Assembly (NCBI GenBank): GCA_944363505.1
Contig: CALVUD010000001.1
Coordinates: 21,633-85,632, forward strand
DNA: 64,000 nucleotides
DNA from: an uncultured Clostridia bacterium
Lineage (GTDB): Bacteria; Bacillota; Clostridia; Christensenellales; DTU072
Direction of reading: 5' to 3'
Positions within the stretch are counted from its first letter, which is position 1. The number at the start of each line of letters is the position of its first letter. The notes under the pieces were generated by a model. The model did not search any database, was not told where the DNA came from, and worked only from the letters and a program-made list of their open reading frames with translations. A program made the position numbers and the translations under genes. This document shows positions 52,870-63,750 of the stretch, piece by piece.

Positions 52870-53721
52870 ATGGAAGAAGAACGCGTATACGAAGCCGAAA
52901 AGAATGTGAGCGACTCTGCGGACGACAGATTTACCTTTACGTCGCTAAGTTATCATCTGTACGAGGAAGACGTCGCTCTCGACGCTCTGTTGGATCTTTG
53001 CAAGAAAAACCAGGTCGACATACGTCAGATCTTCGTTTCGAGCATCACCGAACAATATTTGAACTATGTTTCTTCGTTAGCCAAAGAAGACAAGGATTAT
53101 GACGATTTGTGCGGTTTTTTGGTGTTGGCGGCGACCCTTATCCAGTTGAAATCCGATTCTCTGTTGCCGCGCGCTCCGTCGTTCGACGACGAATACGAGG
53201 ACGACGACTATACCGACGAGGAACTTTTCTTTGCGAGAGCGGAAGAGTATGCGGCGCTGCGCGACGCGGCGGACAAACTCCGCGGATACGAGCGGCTGAA
53301 CCGTTTCGAGCGCGAACCCGTATTTTCCGAAGACGATTACAAACTCGTGATCAAGAATTTTTCTTTGGACAAAATGATCGCCGCCTTTATGCTGATGCTG
53401 GAAAAGGCGGAACTGGAAGAAAAAGTCGCTCCCGAAAAGATGATCCCCAAGGAACGCTTTTCGGTCGCGGACAGAATGCTCGCGATCGTCGAAGCGTTGC
53501 GCGCAAATCATACCGTGAGTCTTAACGACCTGATAGAGGAAGGTTATTCCAAACTGGAAATCATAAACACGTTTTTGGCCGTGCTGGAACTTGTGAAACA
53601 ACAAGTCGCCGCCGTCGAGCAGGACGCGGAAACGGGTTATATCACTTTGACGCATAAGCCGGACACGGATAAATTCAATTCTGAGGAGGACGCATTCACG
53701 GATGCTGACGGATATAATTGA
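52870..53721 (+). CDS. scpA: Segregation and condensation protein A
   Basis: A 283-residue kleisin. The N-terminal helix region has EEDVALDALLDLCKKNQVDI and VLAATLIQLKSDSLLPR (SMC-neck binding) and the C-terminal winged helix includes VSLNDLIEEGYSKLEIINTFLAV, split at Glu. ScpA closes the SMC ring with ScpB for chromosome segregation. A 25-residue N-terminal acidic extension precedes the usual start. The last 20 bases overlap scpB. Confidence 0.94.
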   Translation: MEEERVYEAEKNVSDSADDRFTFTSLSYHLYEEDVALDALLDLCKKNQVDIRQIFVSSITEQYLNYVSSLAKEDKDYDDLCGFLVLAATLIQLKSDSLLPRAPSFDDEYEDDDYTDEELFFARAEEYAALRDAADKLRGYERLNRFEREPVFSEDDYKLVIKNFSLDKMIAAFMLMLEKAELEEKVAPEKMIPKERFSVADRMLAIVEALRANHTVSLNDLIEEGYSKLEIINTFLAVLELVKQQVAAVEQDAETGYITLTHKPDTDKFNSEEDAFTDADGYN

Positions 53722-54418
53722 GGCAATAGTTTTCGCTTCCGGAAAAGGAATCACGCGAAAAGCAATAATGAACGGACTGAAAGATTATTCGGGCAAGGAT
53801 ATCGACGCCGCCCTGAAGGATCTTGAAAAACGTTACTCGGGCGAGGAACGCGGCGTCAGACTGATACGTTATAACGATACATATCAGTTTGAAACCAATC
53901 CCGCTTACGGCGACATTCTCGCCGACGTTTTGATGGAAACCAAGGAAAGGGAACTCAGCAAAACGCTGCTGCAGGTTTTGGCAATCATCGCATATAAGCA
54001 ACCCGTTACCCGTGTGGAGATAGAAGATCTGAGAGGGGTAGGCTCCGATTACGTTCTCGCCATGCTGACAAAACTCGACCTTATCGACGTTGTCGGCAGA
54101 AAGGAGACTTTGGGAAGACCGTTGCTGTACGGCACTACCGACGAGTTTTTGAAAAAATTCGGTTTGCACAGTCTGGAAGATTTACCCGACTATGACGAAC
54201 TGATGCAGAAGATACGCGATAACTTCGATAAATATTACCGTTCCGCTTCGCTGTACCGCGAACGCGAAATCGATTCGAGCACTCCGGAAATCGGCGTGAT
54301 CGACGTTTCCGAAGAAGTGGCTTCCGCCGCGCTAAACGACGATGACGAATATTTCGGCACCGATACCGAGGACGACGCGGGATTTATGTCCGGCGACGAC
54401 TTCGTGGAAATAGATTGA
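53702..54418 (+). CDS. scpB: Segregation and condensation protein B
   Basis: A 238-residue protein with two winged-helix domains: IIEAIVFASGKGITRKAI and LLQVLAIIAYKQPVTRVEIEDLRG, VGRKETLGRPLLYGTTDEFLKKFGL (split at Gly-Arg) are ScpB signatures. An acidic C-terminal tail of about 60 residues follows. ScpB dimers bind the ScpA centre. The giant repeat protein gene starts 32 bases later. Confidence 0.95.
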   Translation: MLTDIIEAIVFASGKGITRKAIMNGLKDYSGKDIDAALKDLEKRYSGEERGVRLIRYNDTYQFETNPAYGDILADVLMETKERELSKTLLQVLAIIAYKQPVTRVEIEDLRGVGSDYVLAMLTKLDLIDVVGRKETLGRPLLYGTTDEFLKKFGLHSLEDLPDYDELMQKIRDNFDKYYRSASLYREREIDSSTPEIGVIDVSEEVASAALNDDDEYFGTDTEDDAGFMSGDDFVEID

Positions 54419-54450
54419 TTAAAAAGCTTCCGACTCAGAGAGGACCGCAT

Positions 54451-57400
54451 ATGAAAGCTGACAAGACCATGAGAAAACCCGTTGTAACGACATTGCTGAT
54501 AATTGCGGCAGTGTTTTTAGCGTCGCTGGCGATATTCTCGGTATACGAGTTTACTTCCGTCACGGAACAGGCTACCGTTGCCGAGGCGGGAGAGATTTCG
54601 AACGATACGCAGTTCAATTCAATGCCGCTCTCGGGCACCGATTCGAACAACTACGTTTTGACCGGAGACATCGAAGTCAACGTTTCGAATTCGAAAATCA
54701 GAACCTCATCGTTTTCAGGGACTTTCGACGGCGGCGGACATACCATAACTTTTAAATACGGCGCGGGAAACTATAGTGTTTTCGGAACAAATTCGTCTGC
54801 CGTAGAGAATGCGGATCAGTACGTCGGTCTGATATTCGGTCAGCTTGTCAACGGCGGCGTGATAAAAAATCTCAACGTTGTTTATTCGATCGACTTGGCG
54901 GTCATGGCATCAAACAAAAGAGACAGAGCCAACGCCCGCGACAGCGGCGACATAGAAGAGCTGTCAACGACACTTTACGGCGGTATAATCTGCGGCAGAG
55001 TATCCAACGCAGGATTTGAAAACGTCAATTTAACGATATCCTCGGGAGCTTCGTTTGCCGTAATCGGAAAAGACGAAGGGAACACGGATTCCGACAAGTG
55101 CGGTCCCGGACAGGGCGCCGTTGCAGGCGGCTTTGCGGCGATATACGAAGGAAATTCTTCGAGTCAGAATATAGTTAAGAATTGCACTTTGACGAATGAA
55201 GGGTTTATTTACGCAAGAAGCCATAACAGAGACGGAGGCTCAACGTACAGTTATTACGATTGGGGTACGAAAACCGTATACATTTATTTGCCGGCAATAG
55301 AAACCAAGTCTGCGGCAATTTCCGGCGGAGTGTTCGGACTTATTACCGCGACAAATTTGAACGTTACATATTTTTCCATGTTCGGGTCAGGATATGTCGG
55401 TTCATATTGTTCGGGCAATAATAATCTCAACGGTGGACTAAAGGCAAATTTTTCAGGCGGATTTGCCGGAAAAGTCAATACAGGAAGCGCCGTTAATTTC
55501 AATGGTCTTTTGTTCAGAAGTAAATTGAAAGCCTTTATCGGTTGCACCGTAAACGGCATTTATGCGGGCACGCTGGTAGGGTATATATCGGGAACCACGA
55601 CGTTGAATTATTTATGGCGCAATACCGATTCTTCGGATCCGTCTTATTCGTCGGCTAAAGGGGCGTATCTTTTGGACAAAACCACGTATGACTCTGTTAA
55701 TCCCCCGAGCCCGAGCAGTCTGACCTCTTCCTCGACCGTCGGTTCTTTGAGCTTCGACGCCGTATCCTGCGGTTACGGGACAGTAAGCATTACTCCCATC
55801 AACAGGAGAGAGTATTCCGGCTCGTTGAAATACGGCGCGGAATCGGTACCCGGTTCCAGGACGGTAACAAATATTTATGACGGAAACGTAACGGTAACCT
55901 TGAATCTGACAAGCCAAAATTATTATCTGTCGTATATTCAGTACGGCGACGGCGACAACGATTTCCTGACATTGTTTGACGAAAACTGGTGCGGGGACGG
56001 CGGTTCAAGAAATTATTATATTCCTTACGATTCGTACAATAACTGGAACGTGTATTTTGCAAAACAGTACAACGTTACTTATGCCGACTTTATCAATATG
56101 TCTTCTGAAGCCGTTTCCGGCTCTACAAAGCAATATTCCGGCGCCAGCGGTTATTATGCGTTTTTCATGACGCCGGATTCCGTAATAAGTTCTTTTACCG
56201 AAAACATAGAGTGGAGATGCGAACATTATTTTATTGATAATAACGGCAATAAAATCGAGCTTACTTTAACCGACGAAAACGGTCAGACATATTTAGCGGA
56301 CGGCAACGACGATTATAATACCGTCAGCGATGTGTTGGATACCTGCAAACTGAATACTTATTTTGCCGCCGGCATTTACGAAATCAAACTTTATGACAAA
56401 ACGACAGGTCTGGAAGTAAGTAACGGAACGAGGATCGCGCTCGATAACGGCAAACTGCCCGAAAAAATCTATAATTTTAAATCGGGCGGCAGCATAGATT
56501 GTTTCACTTTTAAAATTACAAAGGCGCCGATAGTGATCACGCCGAACCCGAGCGTTCCTATAACAAAGCTATACGACGGAACCTCGACGGTTCCCGCCAG
56601 TCAGGTACAGGCAGGTTCTCAGTATAACGCCATTATTTACGGAACGGGTGAAACTCCGTGGGATAACCCCGAACTTCTGGTCGATAACAACCGAAGCGCA
56701 TACGACCAAATTTCGGTGGGCACAAACATACCGGTTTCGCTGTGGTGCAAAGTCGCCGATACCTCAAATTACATGCAGGTCGACGATAGCGGAACGCCGG
56801 TTTCCACCGAAGATTTCTTTAACATAAGCGGTCTGAGCGGCATTATAACCCAACGCCCGATCAGCATTACGTTCGGATCGACCGAACTGACGTATGACGG
56901 GACCACGGTCAAGCCTTCCGTAAACGGCGGATATGCCATCGCCGACGATTCAGCCACGCAAAACCGTTTGCAAGCCGAAGTCGACGAACTTCTGTCAAAT
57001 CCCGATTCTTATCTGGTAGACACTTTCCAGAAAATGAGCGACATGCAGTCGTTTATAGCGTCGGGATACACGAGCACGTTCACTTCTCCGGTTGACGCGG
57101 GAACGGGTTACTACGTTCTGATCAGGTTGAACGGCGCCGCGGCAAACGGCAATTTCTCCCTTAACCCCGCCGTGAACGGAAACACTTCCTTTACCATATT
57201 AAAACGCGAGCTTACTTTTGAATGGAACGAAGCATCGCTTAATCCCACTTACAGCGGCTCCATACTTAGAGCTACGGCGATATTCGGTAACGTGGTGCAA
57301 GGAGATACCGTCTCATATATCGTATATTACGGCACGGGAACCGACAATATTTCGGGAGTAACCGACGCCGGCACTTACAACGTGCGCGCCGAACTCGATT

Positions 57401-60400
57401 ATTCTGATTCCGAGACGATGAATTACGCTCTGGGTACAGAAACAGCCGCTCAGATGAAGGTTGAAAAATACGTGCTTACTCTCGGATATTTCGTAGGCAA
57501 CGCTTCTTCTCCCGATCTGAATACCGATCCGAACGGCACCAGCAGTTTCGTATACGACGGCAGTATCAAAGACGACCTCAGAAACAACGCTCTCGGACTG
57601 CACGTCAGAATCTCCGGCAGCAATCTGCCAAACAGCTCCGAACTGCTCCGTTTGGACAACGGATCCGACGCGCTCAGCAGTCGTTATCTGATTTTATCGT
57701 ATTCCTTGGACGGCGTTACTATAGGCCCCGGCGCCTCCGTCAAGAACACCGGCACGTATACGGTAACGGCGGCTTTCGGCAGCAACTATGTTAACGCTCA
57801 GATAGGCGGAATGAATTTCACGCTTGACAACACGGTCCATACCTTTGTTATAGAACCGAGACCGGTGGAATTGACTGCGCCTTCCAAGCTGGAACTGACC
57901 TATAACGCAAACAGCCAAAATCCCGGCGCACCGACATACAGCGCTTACGATCAGATCGGACTGACCGCAACCTATTATAACGCCGATGGCGAGGTCGTAA
58001 CGGCTACGACGGATGCGGGAACCTACACGGCGGTATGGACGTTGTCTGCCACGGTCGCCGTAAACTCGAATTATATTCTTACGGGCGATACATCATACGA
58101 TTTTACGATAAAACCTTTGAATATCTCCAACGGCAACACGACGTCGGGATTCAATATGCAGATTCTTGTTCCGACGAAAGAATATTCGGGAGAGGCGATC
58201 ACGTTGAACGTAAACGAGTACAGGATTACGGCGTTGACCGGCGTTAACCTGATCCTCGGCGAGGATTTCGAAGTCGCCTACGATAACAACGTTGCCCGCG
58301 GCGGCGCCACTATGTTAATCAGCGGTATCGGCAACTATACCGGAGTTTATACGAGAGCGAACGCGTTTACGATCACCGCTAAATCGCTTACCGCCACAAT
58401 ATTGTTCGACGGCGTTCCGGTTCCTTCCTCAGGCATAACTGCGGTTTACGACGGAACGGATATATTCAATAGATTCAGCGTTCAGGTCAACGGCGTTTTG
58501 GAAGCAGACGTCGAAAATATCAGCGGTATCGCTTCGCTGTCGGGAAATATGAACGCGGCTATCAATGCGGGAAGCTACACGATAAACGCTTCGTTTTCCG
58601 ATTCGGCCGGAAGCGGCAACTATACCATGTCCAACGCATTCACGTGCAAATTGACCGTGAACAGGGCGCAGTTAAGCATAACCGCCGAATACGATCCGGC
58701 CACAAGCGGAAACTATACCGGCAGCATGGCTCAGGGCTTCTTCGTTACATACGACAAACAGGATAAGGGCTTAATGGGCACGCTGAACGGTCTTGTCGGT
58801 GCCGACGCCGGCAAGATAAGCGTTTCCGTAAACTATTCCAATTCTTCGGGTACGATGTCTACGAAACCCGTAAATGCGGGCACGTACGGCGTATTATTGT
58901 TCCCGTCGGCATTGCAAAGCGTTCTTGCCAACTACAGCTATTCCGAAGCCACGACGACGCTGACGATAAACAAACGGGACGTGTCGGTCGCGTTTGCGGG
59001 CGATTTCGTCGATTACGTTTATACCGTACCGTATTCCGGCAATACGGTTAGCGTGGGCTGGGAAGCCGTCGCTTCCCCCGATAATCCCGATTCCGGGCTT
59101 ATCGAGGGCGACTCTATCAATATTACCGTTTATTACGGTAACGTTTCGGCTCCCGTAAACGTCGGAAGGTATATGCTGTCGATAAGAGAGGGAACAAATC
59201 CCAATTATAATATCACCACTCCCAGGCAGCATACTTTGGAAATCACCGCAAAAGAAATTTCCTTGAAAATAACATATAACGCGGATTCGGTCTATGTAAG
59301 GAACGGCGTCGACCATGTCGGAAAGATTTACGACGGAATAGCTTTCGATAACGTCAGGAATTTAAGCTATGCCTACGGCGACGGCACGGGAAATCTGGAG
59401 CCGATAGCCTCCGACGTCGCAAAGATGAGCGTGTTGTTCGCATACGGCACGCAAGACGGAACGTCGTTGTCGTCGGCACCCGTTAATTCTGGTTCATATA
59501 CCGCATCGATAAGTCTTTATCAATACGATTCCAACGGAAACTATGTGTATCCCGCGGCAAACTACCGCGTCATAGCGGATTCTACGGGCGAAAACACGCG
59601 ACTGAATTTTGAAATCGCCCCCAGATACGTTAACGTGGTATTCAACAATTCGGGAAGCATTTCTTACTCGGCTTCGAGTTCGATCAGATATCTTTCTCTC
59701 GGCAGCAATAACGGCGCCTTCGGAAAAGACGGAGAGGAAAGCCATCTCGGAAACACCGGCGCCGTAACCATGGGAATGGACACGGAGGAATTGCGTTTCG
59801 TTACCGTATTGATCAAGGACGGCGTTGCCGTACCTGCGGACGATCAATCATGTATCGACGTAGGGCACTATATCTTTGCAGGCTACCTCGATCCTTCGTG
59901 GGAAATAAATTCGAATTACGCGATCAATCCCGCGTTGTTCCCCGACGAAACCGCCGAGAACGCATATTATTTCGAAGACGAATACGGTAAACATCTCCTT
60001 ACCGACGTTTCGGCGACCGATTGCACCCTGGATATTGTCGCGTATTCTTCGACTTTGTCGCTGACGGACCTTATAACCATGGGGCTGTTCGACATATCGA
60101 ATCTTACAAAAGAATACGGATATGCCGACGGAACGAGGTTGCATTACGTTCACACTTTCGCGTTGACCAACAATTTCACCGAAGTCGTTACCGAAGAAAG
60201 AGTTGAAATGATTTTCGTCAGAAACGGCGCGCGTACGGTTGACGGCGAAAAGGTGGGAACCTATACGTTCACGGGGTTGAATATCGTGGATCCCGATCAG
60301 CAGGCGAATTATGCCGGACTCAATTTCAACGCCGGCGGCAATTCGTTCAACATAATCAGCAGACCCATAGTGTTCGAACCCGACATGATAGAAAAGGATT

Positions 60401-63096
60401 ACGGAGAAGAAACGTATACTTCCGACTACACGATCGCCAGAGAATACAGCGTGTATTTGGAGGCGTTCGCGGCGTTCCCCGGCGAAGATCCCAACAGAAC
60501 GGTATTCATTTATCTGCATCGTGCGGATACCAATCCGAATGCGGGCACCTACGATTTGTCGTCCTCGGTCGAATGTTCCGATGCCGTCAACTTCAGCGTG
60601 TCCTTGAGACAAAACAGCTGGATAGGTAAATTCAGGATCAACCCCAAGCAAATTTCGGTTTCGCTCGATCTTCCCGCCAACACGCTTACCGAAACATACG
60701 ACCCGCTCAGAGGTTCCGAAAACGAGCCCGACTTCTATCAATACGTTTCCGTGCCCGTAGAATCCGAGCCGGGAGTATACTGGGATTACGAGCCTTTGGA
60801 CAACGCTTATGTCGAATGGCTCGGAAAGCCCGAGGGCGAACGGGTATCTTTCTCAGAATTTATTAAACAGTACATACGCATTACGCGTACGGGCGAAGGA
60901 AAAGAATACAATGTCGGCACATATTCCGTAAGCATCGTCATTATCGAAAACGGGGTCGTCAGTAACAACTTTACCTCCAGTTCCGACGAAGCGCATCAGT
61001 ACTGGTACAGAATCGATAAATTCGATCTTAACGGCGTAAATATCGATTTGACCGCTTTGATAAACACCAGCAGAGAATATGACGGCACTACCAATATTAC
61101 GGTATCGCAGCCGTCGGCTTCGTCCGCAGGCGGAGATTACTTCTATTATTATAATTTGATAGCGCTAAGGGCAATCGCACGATTCGACAGTGCCGGAGTC
61201 GGCGAAAACAAAACCGTAACCGTAACGTTTACGATAGAAAACCCGATGTTCGTGAACAACTTCACTTTACCCGATACGGTTACGATGTCGGGCAGGATAA
61301 CCAAACGGACTCTCAACGTTTCGATAGCGAACTTCGATACGCCGATAAACCTTACATACGGTATGACCCCCGAAGCCGCCGTAACATATTCCGGTTTTGC
61401 GACGGGCGAAAACGAAAACAACGTTGTCGGACTCAACCTTAAGATCATGTATTCCGATAACGTATCCGTATCGGCACTGAGAGACGTCGGCACATATTAT
61501 CTGAAAGTCGCCGCCGAGGACGAATCCGTCGAACCCGAGAACTATTCGATCAACTATATCAATAATTCCAGAACGGTCAACATTTCGGCAAGACTCGTAA
61601 CGGTAGGAGCCACGGGCGAGGTTTACAAAAAACCCGTAGACGGCACGACGGGAGTGCCGGGATTCCGTTTGAACGAAGATGATCCCGACAGTATTATCAA
61701 CGATTATTTTGTCGTGAACAACGTATTGCCGGGAGACGTGAATACTTTAAAGATAAGCTACGGCGTATCGCTGAACACGGCAATGGCGGGTTCCGCAGGC
61801 GTTTTAATGGAGATCAATAACCTGTACGGAAACAACAACTACGCTTTCGACGCTTCTATGTCGTTTACGTTGCGCCTGAGCGCCGAAAACCTCAGCTTAG
61901 GCTCGGTTTCTCTTCCCACGGTAAACACCGTGTACAACGCCGATAATCAGACCGTGGCGTGGAGCGGAACGCTTCTGCAGATGGAAGGCTATTCGGTAAC
62001 CGCCGAAGTCAGATATACCGGTATCCGCGGTACCGCTTACCAAACCAGCACTGTGGCGCCGATAAACGCCGGTTCGTATACGGTTGAATGTTATCTGATA
62101 CTTAACAGGGGCGAAGCGGACGAATTCGAGGATATTTACGCGTCATCGACGATGATAATAGACCGTGCGAGTCCGACGATAATTTTCTCCGCGACCGATT
62201 CCGTACAGGAATACGGCAGTTTCAAACCCATACGCGCGTGGGCGATTTACGATCAGACCGGTTTCGAAGTGGAACTGGATACCGTGGCGTACTCGTTCCA
62301 AGGTGAAAACGGTGAAATGCCCGACTTCGTTCCCGCGGGTACGCATACCGTTACGGCAAGTTACGCGGGTTCGGATAACTATTATCCCGTGACCTCGCTG
62401 AACGCGCAAACCACGCTTCGCATAACCAAAAAAGTCGTTACCATGACGTTTACGGGATATAACAACCTCGTTTACAACGGTAAAGACCGTTCCGAAGACA
62501 TAATCGTAACGCTCAGCGGAGTAGTCGAGGGCGACGAATGTTATCCCGTCAAACGTTTCTCTCCGACCGAGGTGATAAACGCGGGCAGATACACTTTGGA
62601 AGTCCAGCTCTCCAATCCCAACTATATTACAAGCGGCGCGATCTCCGTAGGCTTTACCATTGCCAAGAAAACGCTGATCGTTACCGCGGTAGCGGGAGAA
62701 ACGCCTTACGGAACGACTCCCGACTTCGAATACGTTTACGAAGGTTTCGCCGAAGGAGACACCGTCGCGGATCTCGATACGGCTCCCAGCGTACATCTCG
62801 GCGGCACAATGGTAGGCGCCAACTCCGTAGCGCCGTCAGGCGGCGTGGATCAGAATTACGATTTCGTATATAACGAATCCATTCTCGTTCTGGTCAGAGT
62901 GAACGATACCGAAAAGAAGGGGCTGTCGAACGAATGGACGGTCGTCATAATAGTGCTGTCGGTAACGGCGGGAATAGCGTTATTGATATTCCTCGGTTAC
63001 ATGGTCAAGACCGCAACCTACCGCAGCATGTATAACGTCGACGCCGTCAAACGTAAAGTACGCGAAGAACTGTCTCGTAAAGACAAGAGGAAATAA
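54451..63096 (+). CDS. Giant membrane-anchored MBG-domain repeat protein
   Basis: A 2881-residue surface protein, the largest gene here. Residues 9-35 are a signal or anchor helix. A beta-helix-like region (about 45-430) with GTFDGGGHTITF and YVGLIFGQLVNGGVIKNLNVV follows, then about 17 MBG-like beta modules of 70-130 residues, each with a Tyr-Asn/Asp-Gly start (LTYDGTTVKPS, AVYDGTDIF, VYNGKDRSE), a NAGxY turn (VINAGRYTLEV, DAGTYNVRA) and a linker such as ITKR. A C-terminal helix (VVIIVLSVTAGIALLIFLGYMV) and a Lys/Arg tail anchor it. Start chosen from AGAGGA at 54438-54443. No LPXTG is seen. Probably adhesion or cell-surface structure. Confidence 0.85.
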   Translation: MKADKTMRKPVVTTLLIIAAVFLASLAIFSVYEFTSVTEQATVAEAGEISNDTQFNSMPLSGTDSNNYVLTGDIEVNVSNSKIRTSSFSGTFDGGGHTITFKYGAGNYSVFGTNSSAVENADQYVGLIFGQLVNGGVIKNLNVVYSIDLAVMASNKRDRANARDSGDIEELSTTLYGGIICGRVSNAGFENVNLTISSGASFAVIGKDEGNTDSDKCGPGQGAVAGGFAAIYEGNSSSQNIVKNCTLTNEGFIYARSHNRDGGSTYSYYDWGTKTVYIYLPAIETKSAAISGGVFGLITATNLNVTYFSMFGSGYVGSYCSGNNNLNGGLKANFSGGFAGKVNTGSAVNFNGLLFRSKLKAFIGCTVNGIYAGTLVGYISGTTTLNYLWRNTDSSDPSYSSAKGAYLLDKTTYDSVNPPSPSSLTSSSTVGSLSFDAVSCGYGTVSITPINRREYSGSLKYGAESVPGSRTVTNIYDGNVTVTLNLTSQNYYLSYIQYGDGDNDFLTLFDENWCGDGGSRNYYIPYDSYNNWNVYFAKQYNVTYADFINMSSEAVSGSTKQYSGASGYYAFFMTPDSVISSFTENIEWRCEHYFIDNNGNKIELTLTDENGQTYLADGNDDYNTVSDVLDTCKLNTYFAAGIYEIKLYDKTTGLEVSNGTRIALDNGKLPEKIYNFKSGGSIDCFTFKITKAPIVITPNPSVPITKLYDGTSTVPASQVQAGSQYNAIIYGTGETPWDNPELLVDNNRSAYDQISVGTNIPVSLWCKVADTSNYMQVDDSGTPVSTEDFFNISGLSGIITQRPISITFGSTELTYDGTTVKPSVNGGYAIADDSATQNRLQAEVDELLSNPDSYLVDTFQKMSDMQSFIASGYTSTFTSPVDAGTGYYVLIRLNGAAANGNFSLNPAVNGNTSFTILKRELTFEWNEASLNPTYSGSILRATAIFGNVVQGDTVSYIVYYGTGTDNISGVTDAGTYNVRAELDYSDSETMNYALGTETAAQMKVEKYVLTLGYFVGNASSPDLNTDPNGTSSFVYDGSIKDDLRNNALGLHVRISGSNLPNSSELLRLDNGSDALSSRYLILSYSLDGVTIGPGASVKNTGTYTVTAAFGSNYVNAQIGGMNFTLDNTVHTFVIEPRPVELTAPSKLELTYNANSQNPGAPTYSAYDQIGLTATYYNADGEVVTATTDAGTYTAVWTLSATVAVNSNYILTGDTSYDFTIKPLNISNGNTTSGFNMQILVPTKEYSGEAITLNVNEYRITALTGVNLILGEDFEVAYDNNVARGGATMLISGIGNYTGVYTRANAFTITAKSLTATILFDGVPVPSSGITAVYDGTDIFNRFSVQVNGVLEADVENISGIASLSGNMNAAINAGSYTINASFSDSAGSGNYTMSNAFTCKLTVNRAQLSITAEYDPATSGNYTGSMAQGFFVTYDKQDKGLMGTLNGLVGADAGKISVSVNYSNSSGTMSTKPVNAGTYGVLLFPSALQSVLANYSYSEATTTLTINKRDVSVAFAGDFVDYVYTVPYSGNTVSVGWEAVASPDNPDSGLIEGDSINITVYYGNVSAPVNVGRYMLSIREGTNPNYNITTPRQHTLEITAKEISLKITYNADSVYVRNGVDHVGKIYDGIAFDNVRNLSYAYGDGTGNLEPIASDVAKMSVLFAYGTQDGTSLSSAPVNSGSYTASISLYQYDSNGNYVYPAANYRVIADSTGENTRLNFEIAPRYVNVVFNNSGSISYSASSSIRYLSLGSNNGAFGKDGEESHLGNTGAVTMGMDTEELRFVTVLIKDGVAVPADDQSCIDVGHYIFAGYLDPSWEINSNYAINPALFPDETAENAYYFEDEYGKHLLTDVSATDCTLDIVAYSSTLSLTDLITMGLFDISNLTKEYGYADGTRLHYVHTFALTNNFTEVVTEERVEMIFVRNGARTVDGEKVGTYTFTGLNIVDPDQQANYAGLNFNAGGNSFNIISRPIVFEPDMIEKDYGEETYTSDYTIAREYSVYLEAFAAFPGEDPNRTVFIYLHRADTNPNAGTYDLSSSVECSDAVNFSVSLRQNSWIGKFRINPKQISVSLDLPANTLTETYDPLRGSENEPDFYQYVSVPVESEPGVYWDYEPLDNAYVEWLGKPEGERVSFSEFIKQYIRITRTGEGKEYNVGTYSVSIVIIENGVVSNNFTSSSDEAHQYWYRIDKFDLNGVNIDLTALINTSREYDGTTNITVSQPSASSAGGDYFYYYNLIALRAIARFDSAGVGENKTVTVTFTIENPMFVNNFTLPDTVTMSGRITKRTLNVSIANFDTPINLTYGMTPEAAVTYSGFATGENENNVVGLNLKIMYSDNVSVSALRDVGTYYLKVAAEDESVEPENYSINYINNSRTVNISARLVTVGATGEVYKKPVDGTTGVPGFRLNEDDPDSIINDYFVVNNVLPGDVNTLKISYGVSLNTAMAGSAGVLMEINNLYGNNNYAFDASMSFTLRLSAENLSLGSVSLPTVNTVYNADNQTVAWSGTLLQMEGYSVTAEVRYTGIRGTAYQTSTVAPINAGSYTVECYLILNRGEADEFEDIYASSTMIIDRASPTIIFSATDSVQEYGSFKPIRAWAIYDQTGFEVELDTVAYSFQGENGEMPDFVPAGTHTVTASYAGSDNYYPVTSLNAQTTLRITKKVVTMTFTGYNNLVYNGKDRSEDIIVTLSGVVEGDECYPVKRFSPTEVINAGRYTLEVQLSNPNYITSGAISVGFTIAKKTLIVTAVAGETPYGTTPDFEYVYEGFAEGDTVADLDTAPSVHLGGTMVGANSVAPSGGVDQNYDFVYNESILVLVRVNDTEKKGLSNEWTVVIIVLSVTAGIALLIFLGYMVKTATYRSMYNVDAVKRKVREELSRKDKRK

Positions 63097-63120
63097 TCCG
63101 CGAAAAATAAAATTTATAAG

Positions 63121-63153
63121 TACGACCATACTATCGGTGTGGTCGTATTTTTT
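63121..63153 (+). terminator. Terminator after the giant gene
   Basis: TACGACCATAC (63121-63131) pairs with GTGTGGTCGTA (63137-63147), one G-T pair, followed by six T. Its right arm overlaps the proposed GTG start of the next frame. Confidence 0.85.
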
Positions 63154-63591
63154 CATATAAACGTTTCCGACAAGTCGGAAGAAATATTTGCCGAAATAAA
63201 AACGGGCCTTGTGAGGATACCGCTTACGTTAAAAGCGTCCGATTGCGGCATAACGGTGGAATCGCCGTCCTTGTCTGCGAGGATAACGCCCCAAAAACCA
63301 CGCAAGGGATTTACCGATATTTTGTCGGACAACATATTTTTTGAAAAAACTACTTTGCTGTTGCATTTGGGCTTAAAAAGCGGATTTAAGAAGAAAAGCT
63401 TACATTTGGACAATTCGATTATTATGATTTTAGCCTTAATTGAGAATACATTCGGGTTTTCTTTGGGGTTAAAAGACGTTTCGTTCTATATAGACGAGGT
63501 TCCGGGATTCTGCCTGGATTTACAAGTTCGCACGAGAATAGACGCTACGGGAATAATTTCCGACGCGATAAAGACAATAATAAGGAGGTGA
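63139..63591 (+). CDS. Small protein of unknown function, possibly YtfI/DUF2953-like
   Basis: A 150-residue frame with GTG at 63139, which lies inside the terminator of the previous gene, so the true start may be later (an in-frame GTG is at 63211). I see one amphipathic segment (LLHLGLKSGFKKKSLHL) and no membrane helix. In many Clostridia the order scpA-scpB-DUF2953-ytfJ-dacB is found, and this gene has the position and approximate size of a truncated DUF2953 protein, but motif support is weak. GAGGTG precedes the next small frame. Confidence 0.45.
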   Translation: MVVFFHINVSDKSEEIFAEIKTGLVRIPLTLKASDCGITVESPSLSARITPQKPRKGFTDILSDNIFFEKTTLLLHLGLKSGFKKKSLHLDNSIIMILALIENTFGFSLGLKDVSFYIDEVPGFCLDLQVRTRIDATGIISDAIKTIIRR

Positions 63592-63594
63592 AAA

Positions 63595-63750
63595 ATGCAG
63601 GATATTACTTTCAGTATCAATTTCAAACTCGGCAAGAAGCGCGAAGAGCGCGCCGAAGCTGCAGACGATGCGATTCAGTCGGAGGGACTCGAAAAATGGC
63701 TGGAAACCGCTCAGCAATTCGTAAAAACCTTTCGCAAAAAATCGCATTGA
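63595..63750 (+). CDS. Small 51-residue protein of unknown function
   Basis: A frame of 51 codons, MQDITFSINFKLGKKREERA followed by an acidic then basic stretch, preceded by a strong AAGGAGGTG at 63582-63590. It overlaps the start of the carboxypeptidase gene by 55 bases in another frame. Its place is that normally held by the spore protein gene ytfJ (gerW), but I see no similarity to it. It may be a real small protein or the coupled leader of dacB. Confidence 0.45.
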   Translation: MQDITFSINFKLGKKREERAEAADDAIQSEGLEKWLETAQQFVKTFRKKSH

